Shown in pieces: positions 19,433 to 26,962 of a stretch of DNA of 64,000 nucleotides. Under the pieces are notes generated by a model. That model was not told the DNA's origin, made no database searches, and saw nothing but the letters and a program-made list of their open reading frames with translations. The first letter of the stretch is position 1, and every line of letters starts with the position of its first letter. The DNA lies in contig CAXAMN010001447.1 in the NCBI GenBank assembly GCA_963970005.1, positions 1,559,736-1,623,735 on the forward strand. Direction: 5' to 3'. The position numbers were made by a program, and so were the translations under genes. This DNA comes from Durusdinium trenchii. Its lineage: Eukaryota > Sar > Dinophyceae > Suessiales > Symbiodiniaceae.

Positions 19433-22400
19433 AGAAGGAGTTCGGGAAGGAGGAGAATGTGAAGGTGGCTAAGGTGCGGGGGGAGGATTCACAGCCTTCT
19501 TCGCCGGAAAGAGAGCCACTCAAGGTGAAGGTTGAAGAGGCCACTGGAGCTTCGGGGAAAAAGACTGAGGCGGAAGCCGGTTCCGGAGTTGCAGGGGGTC
19601 CCATGCCGAACAAGTCGGACTCCATCGACACTTTGATGGGGGAGGCATCGGCTTTGTTGAAGTCATTGCGGAGCGCCAAGGTCAAGGCCATCAAGCTCAA
19701 GTTCATGGACGGGGGTGGCAACTTGGACGCGGGCACCGCATTGGGGCTTTTGGATGGTGGTGCAACTCACCCCCTTCGTCAAGCTCTACCTGGTGAACTG
19801 GAAAAGGCTGAGAGGGTTCATGTGGAGTTGGCACATGGCTCAATCATGCTGCATCAAGACCCGGTGACGGGTACGTTGTTGTCGGCCGACGCGGTGGAGC
19901 CCATCGTGCCGGTTCGAGGGTTGATTGAGCTGGGCTACAAGATGGTGTGGTCCAGGAGTGGTTGTGCTGTGGAGCACCCCCGCAAGGGGAAGATCGTTTC
20001 CCGCCTTCGTGAAGGTTGTCCCGTGGTGCTGGAGGAGGACGCTCTGCTGCTCATCCGGGAGATCGAGGAGGTGGAGAGGAAAAAACATGATGATGTTTAC
20101 CGGGAGGAGAACTTGGAGGAGGAGCTGCTGACGTGGTGGAGCCAACGCTTCCCCGAGGTTCCTGCCAGGATCTTCCGGCACATGACGGAGGAGCATGATT
20201 TTGGTGGTGGTGCTCTTCCATGGAATCGACGGCAGCGACGACGGCTGCTGGCGGCTAAACGTGTGGTGCTTCATCTCTTCGCGGGGGAAAAGGCCGACGA
20301 GTGGGAGGAGCTCAAAAAGTATGACTGCGAGGTCATCACCTTGGACATCATGCACAACAAGTCGCAGGACCTGCACAACCCGGTGTTGTGGGCTTTCTTG
20401 ATGAGTTTGGCCAGGCAAGGAACCTTGGCAGCCATCATAGGTGGACCCCCATGCCGAACAGTGTCGAGGCTGCGATTTAGGCGACCAGGCCCAAGGCCAC
20501 TTCGAGATCGAGGAGCACATCGCTTCGGGCTACCGAATCTCAGCGTTGCAGAGCAGCGTTTGGCGGACCACGACGCGGCCCTCGTCATCAAGCAGGTTGG
20601 ACTCTATCTGGCCACGGAAGAAGCCAAGGTGGAGGTGGGTGCACCAAAAGGGACTACGGGCTTCCTGTTGGAGTCCCCAGCGGACCCGGCCAAGATGGTG
20701 GGGGATGGTGGACGAACGCCGTCTTTCTGGAGTTGGCCGGAAGTTTTGGGTTTGTTGGAGGAGGAGTCCATGGGGATGGTCACTCTAGATCAGGGTGCCG
20801 TGGGGCATTCCAAAAAGAAACCGACATCGCTGCTCACCAACATGCCGGGGATGATGGAACTACATGGACTTCGAGCACGAGGTGATGATGAACCCCTTCC
20901 TGATGACCTACAAGCCAGCATTCAGGCATCAAAGTCCTGGTCGTTGTGGGCTCCGGGATTGAGAGCTGCGATTAAGGAGTCCCTCCGATGCATGTTGGAG
21001 CAGGGTGCATCACAACAACGAAAGATAGCCAAGCTATCGCAAAGGGAAAAGGATATGTGGGCGACACACTTTCGCCAAGGACATCGACCCTTTCGCAGGG
21101 ACTGCAGGCTGTGCATTGAGCAGGCAGGAACCCAGAAGCCGCATCGACGTCGAGGGGACACCCAAAGAATGTCATCGGCGTGGTCAGTGGCGGTGGACAT
21201 CGTGGGCCCGCTATCTATGACAAGGGATGGCGCTTCAGGGCGGGTTGTTCGCTATGCTATGATCGCGGTGGCATTGGTCCCGGACTTCAACGCGGTGGCG
21301 GAGGATGATGTGGCGGAGAAGGACGTTGCGGAGGAAACCGTGGCGGAGAAGGACGTCGCGGCAAAGGATGGGGCGGAGGATCAACGTGATGAAAAGGTTC
21401 CTACACCCAAGGAGGATTCTACACCGGAACAGGTGGTGGCGCCAGAACCGGGGGAGGATGTGGGGGTGATGGAGGAGGAACAGGACATCATGGATCCAGC
21501 CCATGACTATGACTTTGAGGCGGAGCTCCAAAAGGGTCAACGTGGAGTTCCTCTGAAGCACGTGACCTGTATGGAGGTGCTGGAATCCCGGGCCAAGGCT
21601 GAGGTGATTGTCGGCTTGCAGAAGTTGATCACCAAGTATAAGGTGATGGGGGTGGCGGTGAACCGCTTGCACACCGACAGGGCGAAGGAGCTCATCAGCA
21701 AACAGGTGGAGGCATGGTGCAGTCGATGGGGGATTGTACAAACATCCACTGGAGGAGATGACCCTGCTGCCAACGGCCATGTAGAGGCTGAGGTGAACCA
21801 AGTCAAAAGGCGCGCGAGGCTACTACTGGCGCAACATGAATGTACAGGTCAACTCTGGCCATCGGCGATGAGGTACGCGGTGGAGGAGAGGCGAAGACGC
21901 CAGTTGGAGGAGCTTGGAGTTCCCACATTGCCTATGCTGCCATTCTATGCCACTGTGTATGTGAAGGCGAAGAAGTGGCATAAGGAGGGGGGACTAATGG
22001 CACCATTTGTGAAGGGCAGATTGATGTGTCCAAGCCCCATGATGAACGATGGATGGGTGGTGCAGGCCGAGGATGGCAAGATCCTTCATGTTCGAGAAGC
22101 TGTACAACCGAACACTGAGGCGGAGGATCTACGTCGGGAACTTGAAGATCAACAAGCACAAGTTCGCCTACAGTTGGAGGAGGAGCCACGACCAGGCCAA
22201 CCATACCATCGCATGTGGGGGAAACAACCATTGGATGGGCAACCACGCCTTCCTCAAGCTGGAGGACAACAAGGTGCGACTATGCCAACAGCGGGGGGGA
22301 CTTCTTCTCCTTCTTCAACAACAGCTTTGGGCACAGCTTCGGGCACAGCAGGTCCTGGGGGAGTTGCTGGTGAGACCGCGGGAGCTGGAGACGCGAGGCC

Positions 22401-23805
22401 CGGGGGAGCTGTGATATGGAGAGACGACCCTCTGGCCATTCCTATCTCGACTACATCGTCATCATCCAAAGGTGTGCGGACGTTGAGGGTTGAGACTGGG
22501 GACGAAGGAGCATTGGCCGCTGTTGACATTGAGCCGCATTACCAAGGGGCGAGGTGGTTGTCGGTGCAAGAGCTAGAGGACTCCTGGGGTGACCAACAGG
22601 GGTGTCTACAAGAGCAGCTTTTGGGGCGCATCAACCAAGCGCCGACCACGGAGGAGCAGGGGGCGGTGCAGGGTGAGTTGGTGAATCACCTTCTGGGCTG
22701 GCGCGATGAAGTTGAAGGCCAGTTGATGGAGTTGAGTCGGGTGGCAAAGGCCCTGCAGATCCGACTATGTGCTCTTCAAGCTCAAGGTCAACAAGGTGGA
22801 GAAGGTGAACAGGTCCTGCAGACCATGACCGTCCCGCTCTCGGAGGTGCGGGAGAATGCGGACGCATGGAGGCCTTCGTTCCAGTATGAGTACGACGTGC
22901 TGGTCAAGGAGACTGAGGCGGTGGTCCCCACGAAGATGCAATTGTTGGCGCCGGGCACGGAGCTGGTTCCGGGGAAGATGGTCTGTTGCAAGAAAGGGGG
23001 CACAGGGGCTAAGAGATCGAGGGCGGTGATCTGTGGCAACCTGGCTTCGGAGCAAGCTGATCCACCTCCTGGAGGTTTGCCTGGTGGCTCCTACGCAAGT
23101 GGGGCGGATGGGGTGCTCATTCGGGCATCGCTGTTGGAGGCCAGTCAACGTCGTTGGGAGATCACCTCGTTGGACGTGAAGTCCGCGTTTCTGCAAGCTC
23201 CTCGACCACATCAACCAGGTGGCAAGCCCGTGGCAGTTCAGCCGCCGAAGGTGATGGTGGACCTGGGAGTCTGTGAACCGGATGAGGTCTGGCTCATCCG
23301 AAAAGCACTCTACGGGTTCAATACGAGTCCATCGTATTGGGCGATCTATAGGGATCAGGTCCTGGAGGAAGGCAACCTGACCCAGACCAAGGAGCGCAAC
23401 TTGTGGCGCATTGTGGAGAAGGAGACACAGGTGGTTAGAGGCCTTCTCTTGGTGTACGTCGACGACCTCCTCGTGATGGGAGATGCAGTGGCGCGACCTG
23501 GTCTTCTCAAGTGCATTCAGTCCCGGTGGAAAACGTCCACGCCCGAGACGGTGGATGACCAGGGTTGGGTGAGGTTTTGTGGGTATGAGCTCAAAAGCCA
23601 TGAAGGAGGTTTGTTGTTAGGTCAACCCTCCTACCTGGGTGAGTTGCTGCAGAGGCACAACATCGTGGACAAGAAGACGGTCCCGCTGCCAAAGGACGCT
23701 GTACCTCCTCCAGAGGTGGAAGAAGGGGTGACGGCGGAGGAGATCAAGAAGGCGCAGGGCATCGTGGGGGGAGATCCTGTGGGTGGCCATTCGCAGTCGG
23801 CCTGA
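19207..23805 (+). CDS. pol: Pol polyprotein: zinc fingers, protease, integrase, reverse transcriptase (ORF2)
   Basis: Frame -1 to Gag. Counting from the GTG at 19276: CCCH finger (C-x8-C-x5-C-x3-H, residues 7-27) then CCHC knuckle (C-x2-C-x4-H-x4-C); aspartic protease LLDGGATH (Asp160); integrase zinc site H598, H603, C610, C613; catalytic D641, D801 and E837 (D2 to E spacing is the classic 35); RT with SLDVKSAFLQAP (Asp1300), ALYGF and YVDD (1394-1397). The D1-D2 distance is 159 residues because of a Glu/Asp/Ala/Val-rich insertion. The frame ends at 23805 just before RNase H owing to a +1 step at the six-G run 23766-23771. Confidence 0.92.
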   Translation, partial: SDRSICEGSSFGGFINDGDFGDGVEFKGDCRFWLSDKGCRRGDRCKFKHGTLSPKENRCFFCSGLNHTRRDCPYVKKEFGKEENVKVAKVRGEDSQPSSPEREPLKVKVEEATGASGKKTEAEAGSGVAGGPMPNKSDSIDTLMGEASALLKSLRSAKVKAIKLKFMDGGGNLDAGTALGLLDGGATHPLRQALPGELEKAERVHVELAHGSIMLHQDPVTGTLLSADAVEPIVPVRGLIELGYKMVWSRSGCAVEHPRKGKIVSRLREGCPVVLEEDALLLIREIEEVERKKHDDVYREENLEEELLTWWSQRFPEVPARIFRHMTEEHDFGGGALPWNRRQRRRLLAAKRVVLHLFAGEKADEWEELKKYDCEVITLDIMHNKSQDLHNPVLWAFLMSLARQGTLAAIIGGPPCRTVSRLRFRRPGPRPLRDRGAHRFGLPNLSVAEQRLADHDAALVIKQVGLYLATEEAKVEVGAPKGTTGFLLESPADPAKMVGDGGRTPSFWSWPEVLGLLEEESMGMVTLDQGAVGHSKKKPTSLLTNMPGMMELHGLRARGDDEPLPDDLQASIQASKSWSLWAPGLRAAIKESLRCMLEQGASQQRKIAKLSQREKDMWATHFRQGHRPFRRDCRLCIEQAGTQKPHRRRGDTQRMSSAWSVAVDIVGPLSMTRDGASGRVVRYAMIAVALVPDFNAVAEDDVAEKDVAEETVAEKDVAAKDGAEDQRDEKVPTPKEDSTPEQVVAPEPGEDVGVMEEEQDIMDPAHDYDFEAELQKGQRGVPLKHVTCMEVLESRAKAEVIVGLQKLITKYKVMGVAVNRLHTDRAKELISKQVEAWCSRWGIVQTSTGGDDPAANGHVEAEVNQVKRRARLLLAQHECTGQLWPSAMRYAVEERRRRQLEELGVPTLPMLPFYATVYVKAKKWHKEGGLMAPFVKGRLMCPSPMMNDGWVVQAEDGKILHVREAVQPNTEAEDLRRELEDQQAQVRLQLEEEPRPGQPYHRMWGKQPLDGQPRLPQAGGQQGATMPTAGGTSSPSSTTALGTASGTAGPGGVAGETAGAGDARPGGAVIWRDDPLAIPISTTSSSSKGVRTLRVETGDEGALAAVDIEPHYQGARWLSVQELEDSWGDQQGCLQEQLLGRINQAPTTEEQGAVQGELVNHLLGWRDEVEGQLMELSRVAKALQIRLCALQAQGQQGGEGEQVLQTMTVPLSEVRENADAWRPSFQYEYDVLVKETEAVVPTKMQLLAPGTELVPGKMVCCKKGGTGAKRSRAVICGNLASEQADPPPGGLPGGSYASGADGVLIRASLLEASQRRWEITSLDVKSAFLQAPRPHQPGGKPVAVQPPKVMVDLGVCEPDEVWLIRKALYGFNTSPSYWAIYRDQVLEEGNLTQTKERNLWRIVEKETQVVRGLLLVYVDDLLVMGDAVARPGLLKCIQSRWKTSTPETVDDQGWVRFCGYELKSHEGGLLLGQPSYLGELLQRHNIVDKKTVPLPKDAVPPPEVEEGVTAEEIKKAQGIVGGDPVGGHSQSA
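23766..23771 (+). other. G6 homopolymer where the Pol frame is broken
   Basis: The copia-family continuation from the end of RT into the conserved A-I-R-S-R-P-D-L segment is in the frame one base later. The frames meet at a run of six G, so one extra G explains the break. It may be real slippage in this copy or an assembly error. Confidence 0.7.
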
Positions 23806-24940
23806 CCTGTCCTATGCCATCAGCGCTATGGGAAAAGAGGTCACAAAACGGCCGAGATGGGTGCTTCGGGTGGGACAACATGTTCTGGAGTACTTGAATG
23901 GCACGATGGACTACTTCCTGCACTATGTTCCCTGTGGGCCTGGTGATCGTGGACCTCATGGTGATCTTCCTCTGGAGGGCTCTACATCGTTGGTGGAGCT
24001 CTTCAGTGACATTTCGTATGCCCCGCAAGGGGAGAAAAGTGTGCAAGGCATCGTGGCGATGATTGCGGGCGCCACTGTGCAGTGGGAAACTTCCAGGCAA
24101 TCGTGTCTGGCATTGTCAACGGCGGAAGCGGAGCTGTACTCCTACGTGGAGGCCTTAACTATGGGGGATTCGCTGCAGGCGCTGTGGACGGAGGTGCATG
24201 GAGAGACGCCGGAGATCGTCACTTATGGCGACAGTCAGGCTGCCATCTCCATCGTGCGCAATCCGGATGGTCCATGGCGTACCAGACACCTTCGACTCCG
24301 AGCTAACGTCCTTCAAGAACGAGCTCAACAGGGGCGATGGAAGATCTTCCACATGGCGGGCACGCAGCTAATCGCCGACTACCTGACCAAGAGCATCACG
24401 GTTCGAGCTTCCTGGGACCGCTTCCGGGCGTTCACCAACCTCCTGAAGGTCGAGAACCTGGGTGGGGTGGCTGCGGATGATGGGGAGGGTTCGCAGGACG
24501 CGGTGGAATCCATGGTGCGGGTGGCGAAGCTTGCTGCATGTTTGGCTGGGTGCGCGGCTATGACCTGGCCTTCCTACACTGCAAAGGCGGTGGTGGCGGC
24601 GGCGCTTGCGATTGGGCTGGCCTATGAAGTGAGCCGGGGTTTTAGCAAGGGTTTTTGGACGAGGGACCAAGATCCGGGGGAGTGTTCAACCATGTCAGAT
24701 AGGGAAATTCAACAAGAATTGAGATCTACTGAACACTCCACCCGGTTGCAACCTCGTTTGTGTGCCCTGCGGCCTTCGCCGGCAAGGGAAGAACAAGACC
24801 AACAGGGGTCGGAACAACGGACCAGTCAAGAAAACATAAGAAATGTTCAAGAGGCCAGAAACTCATCGGCGTCGGGCCGCACGCCACCTCCAGGGGAACG
24901 TGTCTCGGAAACTGAAGGCCCTGAGGGGTTTAGACCGTAG
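23783..24940 (+). CDS. pol: Pol C-terminal part: end of RT, RNase H, membrane-segment extension (ORF3)
   Basis: Starts with AIRSRPDLSYAISAM, the conserved block after the RT of copia elements. RNase H follows: LFSDISYAP, QSCLALSTAEAELYSYVEA, YGDSQAAISIV and QLIADYLTKSI. About 175 further residues follow RNase H, unusual for copia. They include a hydrophobic stretch near 24530-24640 (ALAIGLAYEV at its end) that could span a membrane, then a polar Gln/Glu/Arg-rich tail. The first codon is GTG; real translation is expected by continuation from ORF2, not a new start. Confidence 0.85.
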   Translation: MAIRSRPDLSYAISAMGKEVTKRPRWVLRVGQHVLEYLNGTMDYFLHYVPCGPGDRGPHGDLPLEGSTSLVELFSDISYAPQGEKSVQGIVAMIAGATVQWETSRQSCLALSTAEAELYSYVEALTMGDSLQALWTEVHGETPEIVTYGDSQAAISIVRNPDGPWRTRHLRLRANVLQERAQQGRWKIFHMAGTQLIADYLTKSITVRASWDRFRAFTNLLKVENLGGVAADDGEGSQDAVESMVRVAKLAACLAGCAAMTWPSYTAKAVVAAALAIGLAYEVSRGFSKGFWTRDQDPGECSTMSDREIQQELRSTEHSTRLQPRLCALRPSPAREEQDQQGSEQRTSQENIRNVQEARNSSASGRTPPPGERVSETEGPEGFRP

Positions 24941-25349
24941 CCTAGAGGCTCCCAACTCCACTGTGTTTGAGGTGGAGGCGGCGAACGCGAGCCATGGCGT
25001 GTGGGGGCGCATCCAGATGAGGCTGCCTGCTGTCTTCCGAGGTGGACGCGAATGGCTTGGAGGAGATGCAGGGCAGCCGGAAGAGGTGCACTACACGAAC
25101 AGCAGGGTGACGCAAGAGGCTATGGACGAGGGCACCTACGACATGACCAGACCGCCGATGGTGGTCACCAGTGAGGGCATCCGGATGTTGCGGCCTGAAG
25201 AGGTGGACATGGAGACCCAGCGGCTGGTGGTGAAGTCTCCGCCACCTGCAAAGCGGCTTCCGGTGCCCCCTCCTAAACAACCTCCTGTACCATTTCAACC
25301 GCGTGGCTATGGGGGGGGCTACATCGAGTGGTTCTTCAAGGCCGAGTGA
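24843..25349 (+). CDS. Retrotransposon 3' accessory ORF, part A
   Basis: 168 codons in the frame +1 to ORF3, overlapping its last 98 bases. Basic N-terminus (RRRAARHLQ), then VFEVEAANASHGVWGRI and a Pro-rich end (PPPKQPPVPFQPRGYGG). No known family. It may have been one frame with ORF3 and the next ORF before indels. Possible roles, by analogy with extra 3' ORFs of other copia lineages, are only guesses. Confidence 0.55.
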   Translation: MFKRPETHRRRAARHLQGNVSRKLKALRGLDRSLEAPNSTVFEVEAANASHGVWGRIQMRLPAVFRGGREWLGGDAGQPEEVHYTNSRVTQEAMDEGTYDMTRPPMVVTSEGIRMLRPEEVDMETQRLVVKSPPPAKRLPVPPPKQPPVPFQPRGYGGGYIEWFFKAE

Positions 25350-25980
25350 AGCGGCTGAGCGAGGGCAGGCGGCGATGGCATCTTCAAAGGCGATGGGGAC
25401 TGCCATGGGGCACACTTCAAAGGCTGCGGGAACCACTCTCCAAGGGGTTTCTAAGTCGGCCGCGGCGGCGAGGAGTTCGAGCTCGACGGGACCTCCTACG
25501 CTGGAGCGAATGCGGCAGCCGGCAACTGACAGGCCGTGGAACAGGCCTGGGAAGGCTCCACCGGCGCAGCTTTTGATGCCGGTTGGGGGCATGATGGATG
25601 ATCAGCTGGAGTTCCAGAGCTCGGTATTTTGGACGCCTGAGATCTTGAACCACGTGCAGGACCTCCTGGAAGAAGAAGCGTTGTTCTACAAACCAACGCT
25701 CAAAAGTGACAGGTGGGATCACCTGACTATGGATGGCTGCAGGTGGCTAGTTCGCTACCATGGAAGTGCTCGTGTGCAACGATTTCATCCCGAGCACCGC
25801 AGCTGCCCTGAGGAGATCGACAACCTCGAGTTCATGAGGATCACGGTGGCGTGGAAAGGCACCGAATGGCATCGACGTGTGGCCATCGACAGCGATTGGC
25901 GCAGAGCTGAGCTGCCTGGACCGGGCAGCTGGGTGGGATTTTCTTTGTTCTTGATCCGAAATGGATCACGCCAGATGTGA
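25309..25980 (+). CDS. Retrotransposon 3' accessory ORF, part B
   Basis: From ATG 25309 to TGA before the polypurine tract, +1 to part A; the frames meet at a run of eight G (25311-25318), suggesting one original reading frame. The N-terminal 90 residues are Ser/Ala-rich. The C-terminal 130 residues look globular: FWTPEILNHVQDLLEEEALF, WRLVRYHGSA-like basic-aromatic segments, AWKGTEWHRRVAID and a hydrophobic end WVGFSLFLI. No family recognised. Confidence 0.55.
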   Translation: MGGATSSGSSRPSEAAERGQAAMASSKAMGTAMGHTSKAAGTTLQGVSKSAAAARSSSSTGPPTLERMRQPATDRPWNRPGKAPPAQLLMPVGGMMDDQLEFQSSVFWTPEILNHVQDLLEEEALFYKPTLKSDRWDHLTMDGCRWLVRYHGSARVQRFHPEHRSCPEEIDNLEFMRITVAWKGTEWHRRVAIDSDWRRAELPGPGSWVGFSLFLIRNGSRQM

Positions 25981-26001
25981 CAACATCTGAAGCTTTCGTC
26001 C

Positions 26002-26019
26002 TAAGAAGGACGGGGGGAG
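26002..26019 (+). other. Polypurine tract
   Basis: AAGAAGGACGGGGGGAG directly before the 3' LTR; nearly pure purine, as needed to prime plus-strand DNA synthesis. Confidence 0.88.
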
Positions 26020-26138
26020 TGCGGATCTGGAAACAGGACGCACAAAACGAGAAGTGTACAACTAGGTACACAAGACCACAGGCCGAAACGCCTGCGTGTT
26101 TGGCTCAAGAAAACAAAGACCGCTTTTCGTGAAGCATG
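26020..26138 (+). repeat. 3' LTR (119 bp)
   Basis: Identical base for base to the 5' LTR at 17110-17228, including the spliced-leader-like TTTGGCTCAAG at 26099-26109. Confidence 0.95.
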
Positions 26139-26143
26139 CCGAC
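26139..26143. other. Target-site duplication, right copy (CCGAC)
   Basis: Matches 17105-17109. The uninterrupted host sequence would read across one CCGAC. Confidence 0.93.
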
Positions 26144-26269
26144 AAATGCCAAGAAATCAGTTCTTCTCTTTACCATGTCAAAGGCAAATCCTTGGAAAGA
26201 AAAGAAAGGAACTGATTTGTTGAGATTCTTATTTAGCAACATGTCTTTTAAGCCAAGAGTGTTGGATCA

Positions 26270-26462
26270 TCACTGCCAAACCATGTCTCAAGCAAGGCGC
26301 ACAATCCTTGAGCGACTCCATGAAGTCTTCATCGATGATCAGGACGATACGCGTTCGGAACATCCGCACCGTAGCCAGAAGGTCTTGACTTCCTCGCTGC
26401 GCACGCTGCGCAGGCTGCGCACGCGCCAGAACTCTAGGAGGATAGCTACACCAACGAAGACT
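26270..26462 (-). CDS. Exon-like segment next to the element
   Basis: Two overlapping minus frames look coding: one with VFVGVAILLEFWRVRSLRSV (hydrophobic then Arg-rich) and one with MFRTRIVLIIDEDFMESLK. Only one can be right, or there is a junction between them. No family assigned. Confidence 0.3.
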
Positions 26463-26901
26463 CTGAAGAAATAGCTTAGAAAGAGGAAAAGTCCTTCAGC
26501 TGGTTTGATCAAGGGTCTAGTGCCCAGTTCAACCAGGGGCTAAGCTGCTAGTTCACTGTTGTAGGATACCGTATACCTGTGAATTCTCCGATATGCGGTC
26601 TCAGGCTCTAGGTATCATTTCGCGCCCCGGTGATTGAGGTCTCCTTTGTTTTACGGCCTTCTGGTCCGTGTCCATTTCCTGTCGCAAGTCTAGACCAGAA
26701 GCACGAAACCCAAAGCATCTCTTCTCCCAAAAGCCCTGCGGCAAAGCCAACTAACAACCCACTCCAACATCATACCATTGTACATCCAATTATATATGAA
26801 TCAGTGCTGTTCTTTTCATCTTCTTTTGTCCTACAAGGTCAACAGGAGATCGTCAGCTCGCTTCACCTGTCGACACGTGTCGACCCGTGTCGACCCGTGT
26901 C
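26463..26901. other. Non-coding gap between exon-like segments
   Basis: No exon recognised. Short tandem GTGTCGACCC units occur just downstream, around 26870-26900. Confidence 0.3.
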
Positions 26902-26962
26902 CTGCGTCGCGGAGGCGGAAGACGTGATCTTCGTAGGTCTTCACGCCAAAGACCGAGTTCGG
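26902..26962 (-). CDS. VHL-beta-like exon
   Basis: After GAG at 26963-26965 the frame reads PNSVFGVKTYEDHVFRLRDA, ending at CAG before GACACGG. The Y-x-x-H-x-(F/W)-x-x-R-D-A pattern is the most conserved strand of VHL-like beta domains. Splice ends are by eye. Confidence 0.5.

Larger units (their letters stand above)
17110..26138 (+). mobile_element. Full-length Ty1/copia LTR retrotransposon
   Basis: A 9,029-bp element with two identical 119-bp LTRs, a 5-bp target duplication, a primer-binding site directly after the 5' LTR and a G-rich polypurine tract directly before the 3' LTR. Domain order Gag - zinc fingers - protease - integrase - reverse transcriptase - RNase H is that of the copia superfamily (integrase before RT). 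It then has about 1.5 kb of extra 3' coding sequence. Identical LTRs imply recent insertion. The coding region is in several frames: a -1 step at 19201-19207 that looks programmed, and +1 steps at 23766-23771, in 24843-24940 and near 25311-25318 that look like indels in G runs. It is inserted antisense to the host genes. Confidence 0.95.

Noticed and set aside
19840-20520. 226-codon minus-strand open frame inside the retrotransposon
   Set aside because: Shadow of the Pol frame in GC-rich DNA; Pol motifs on the plus strand are decisive.
22765-23601. 278-codon minus-strand open frame over reverse transcriptase
   Set aside because: Antisense shadow of the RT domain.
24843-25980. Calling the 3' ORFs an envelope gene
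   Set aside because: No signal peptide, fusion peptide or receptor-like features seen; only one hydrophobic segment exists and it is in the preceding frame.
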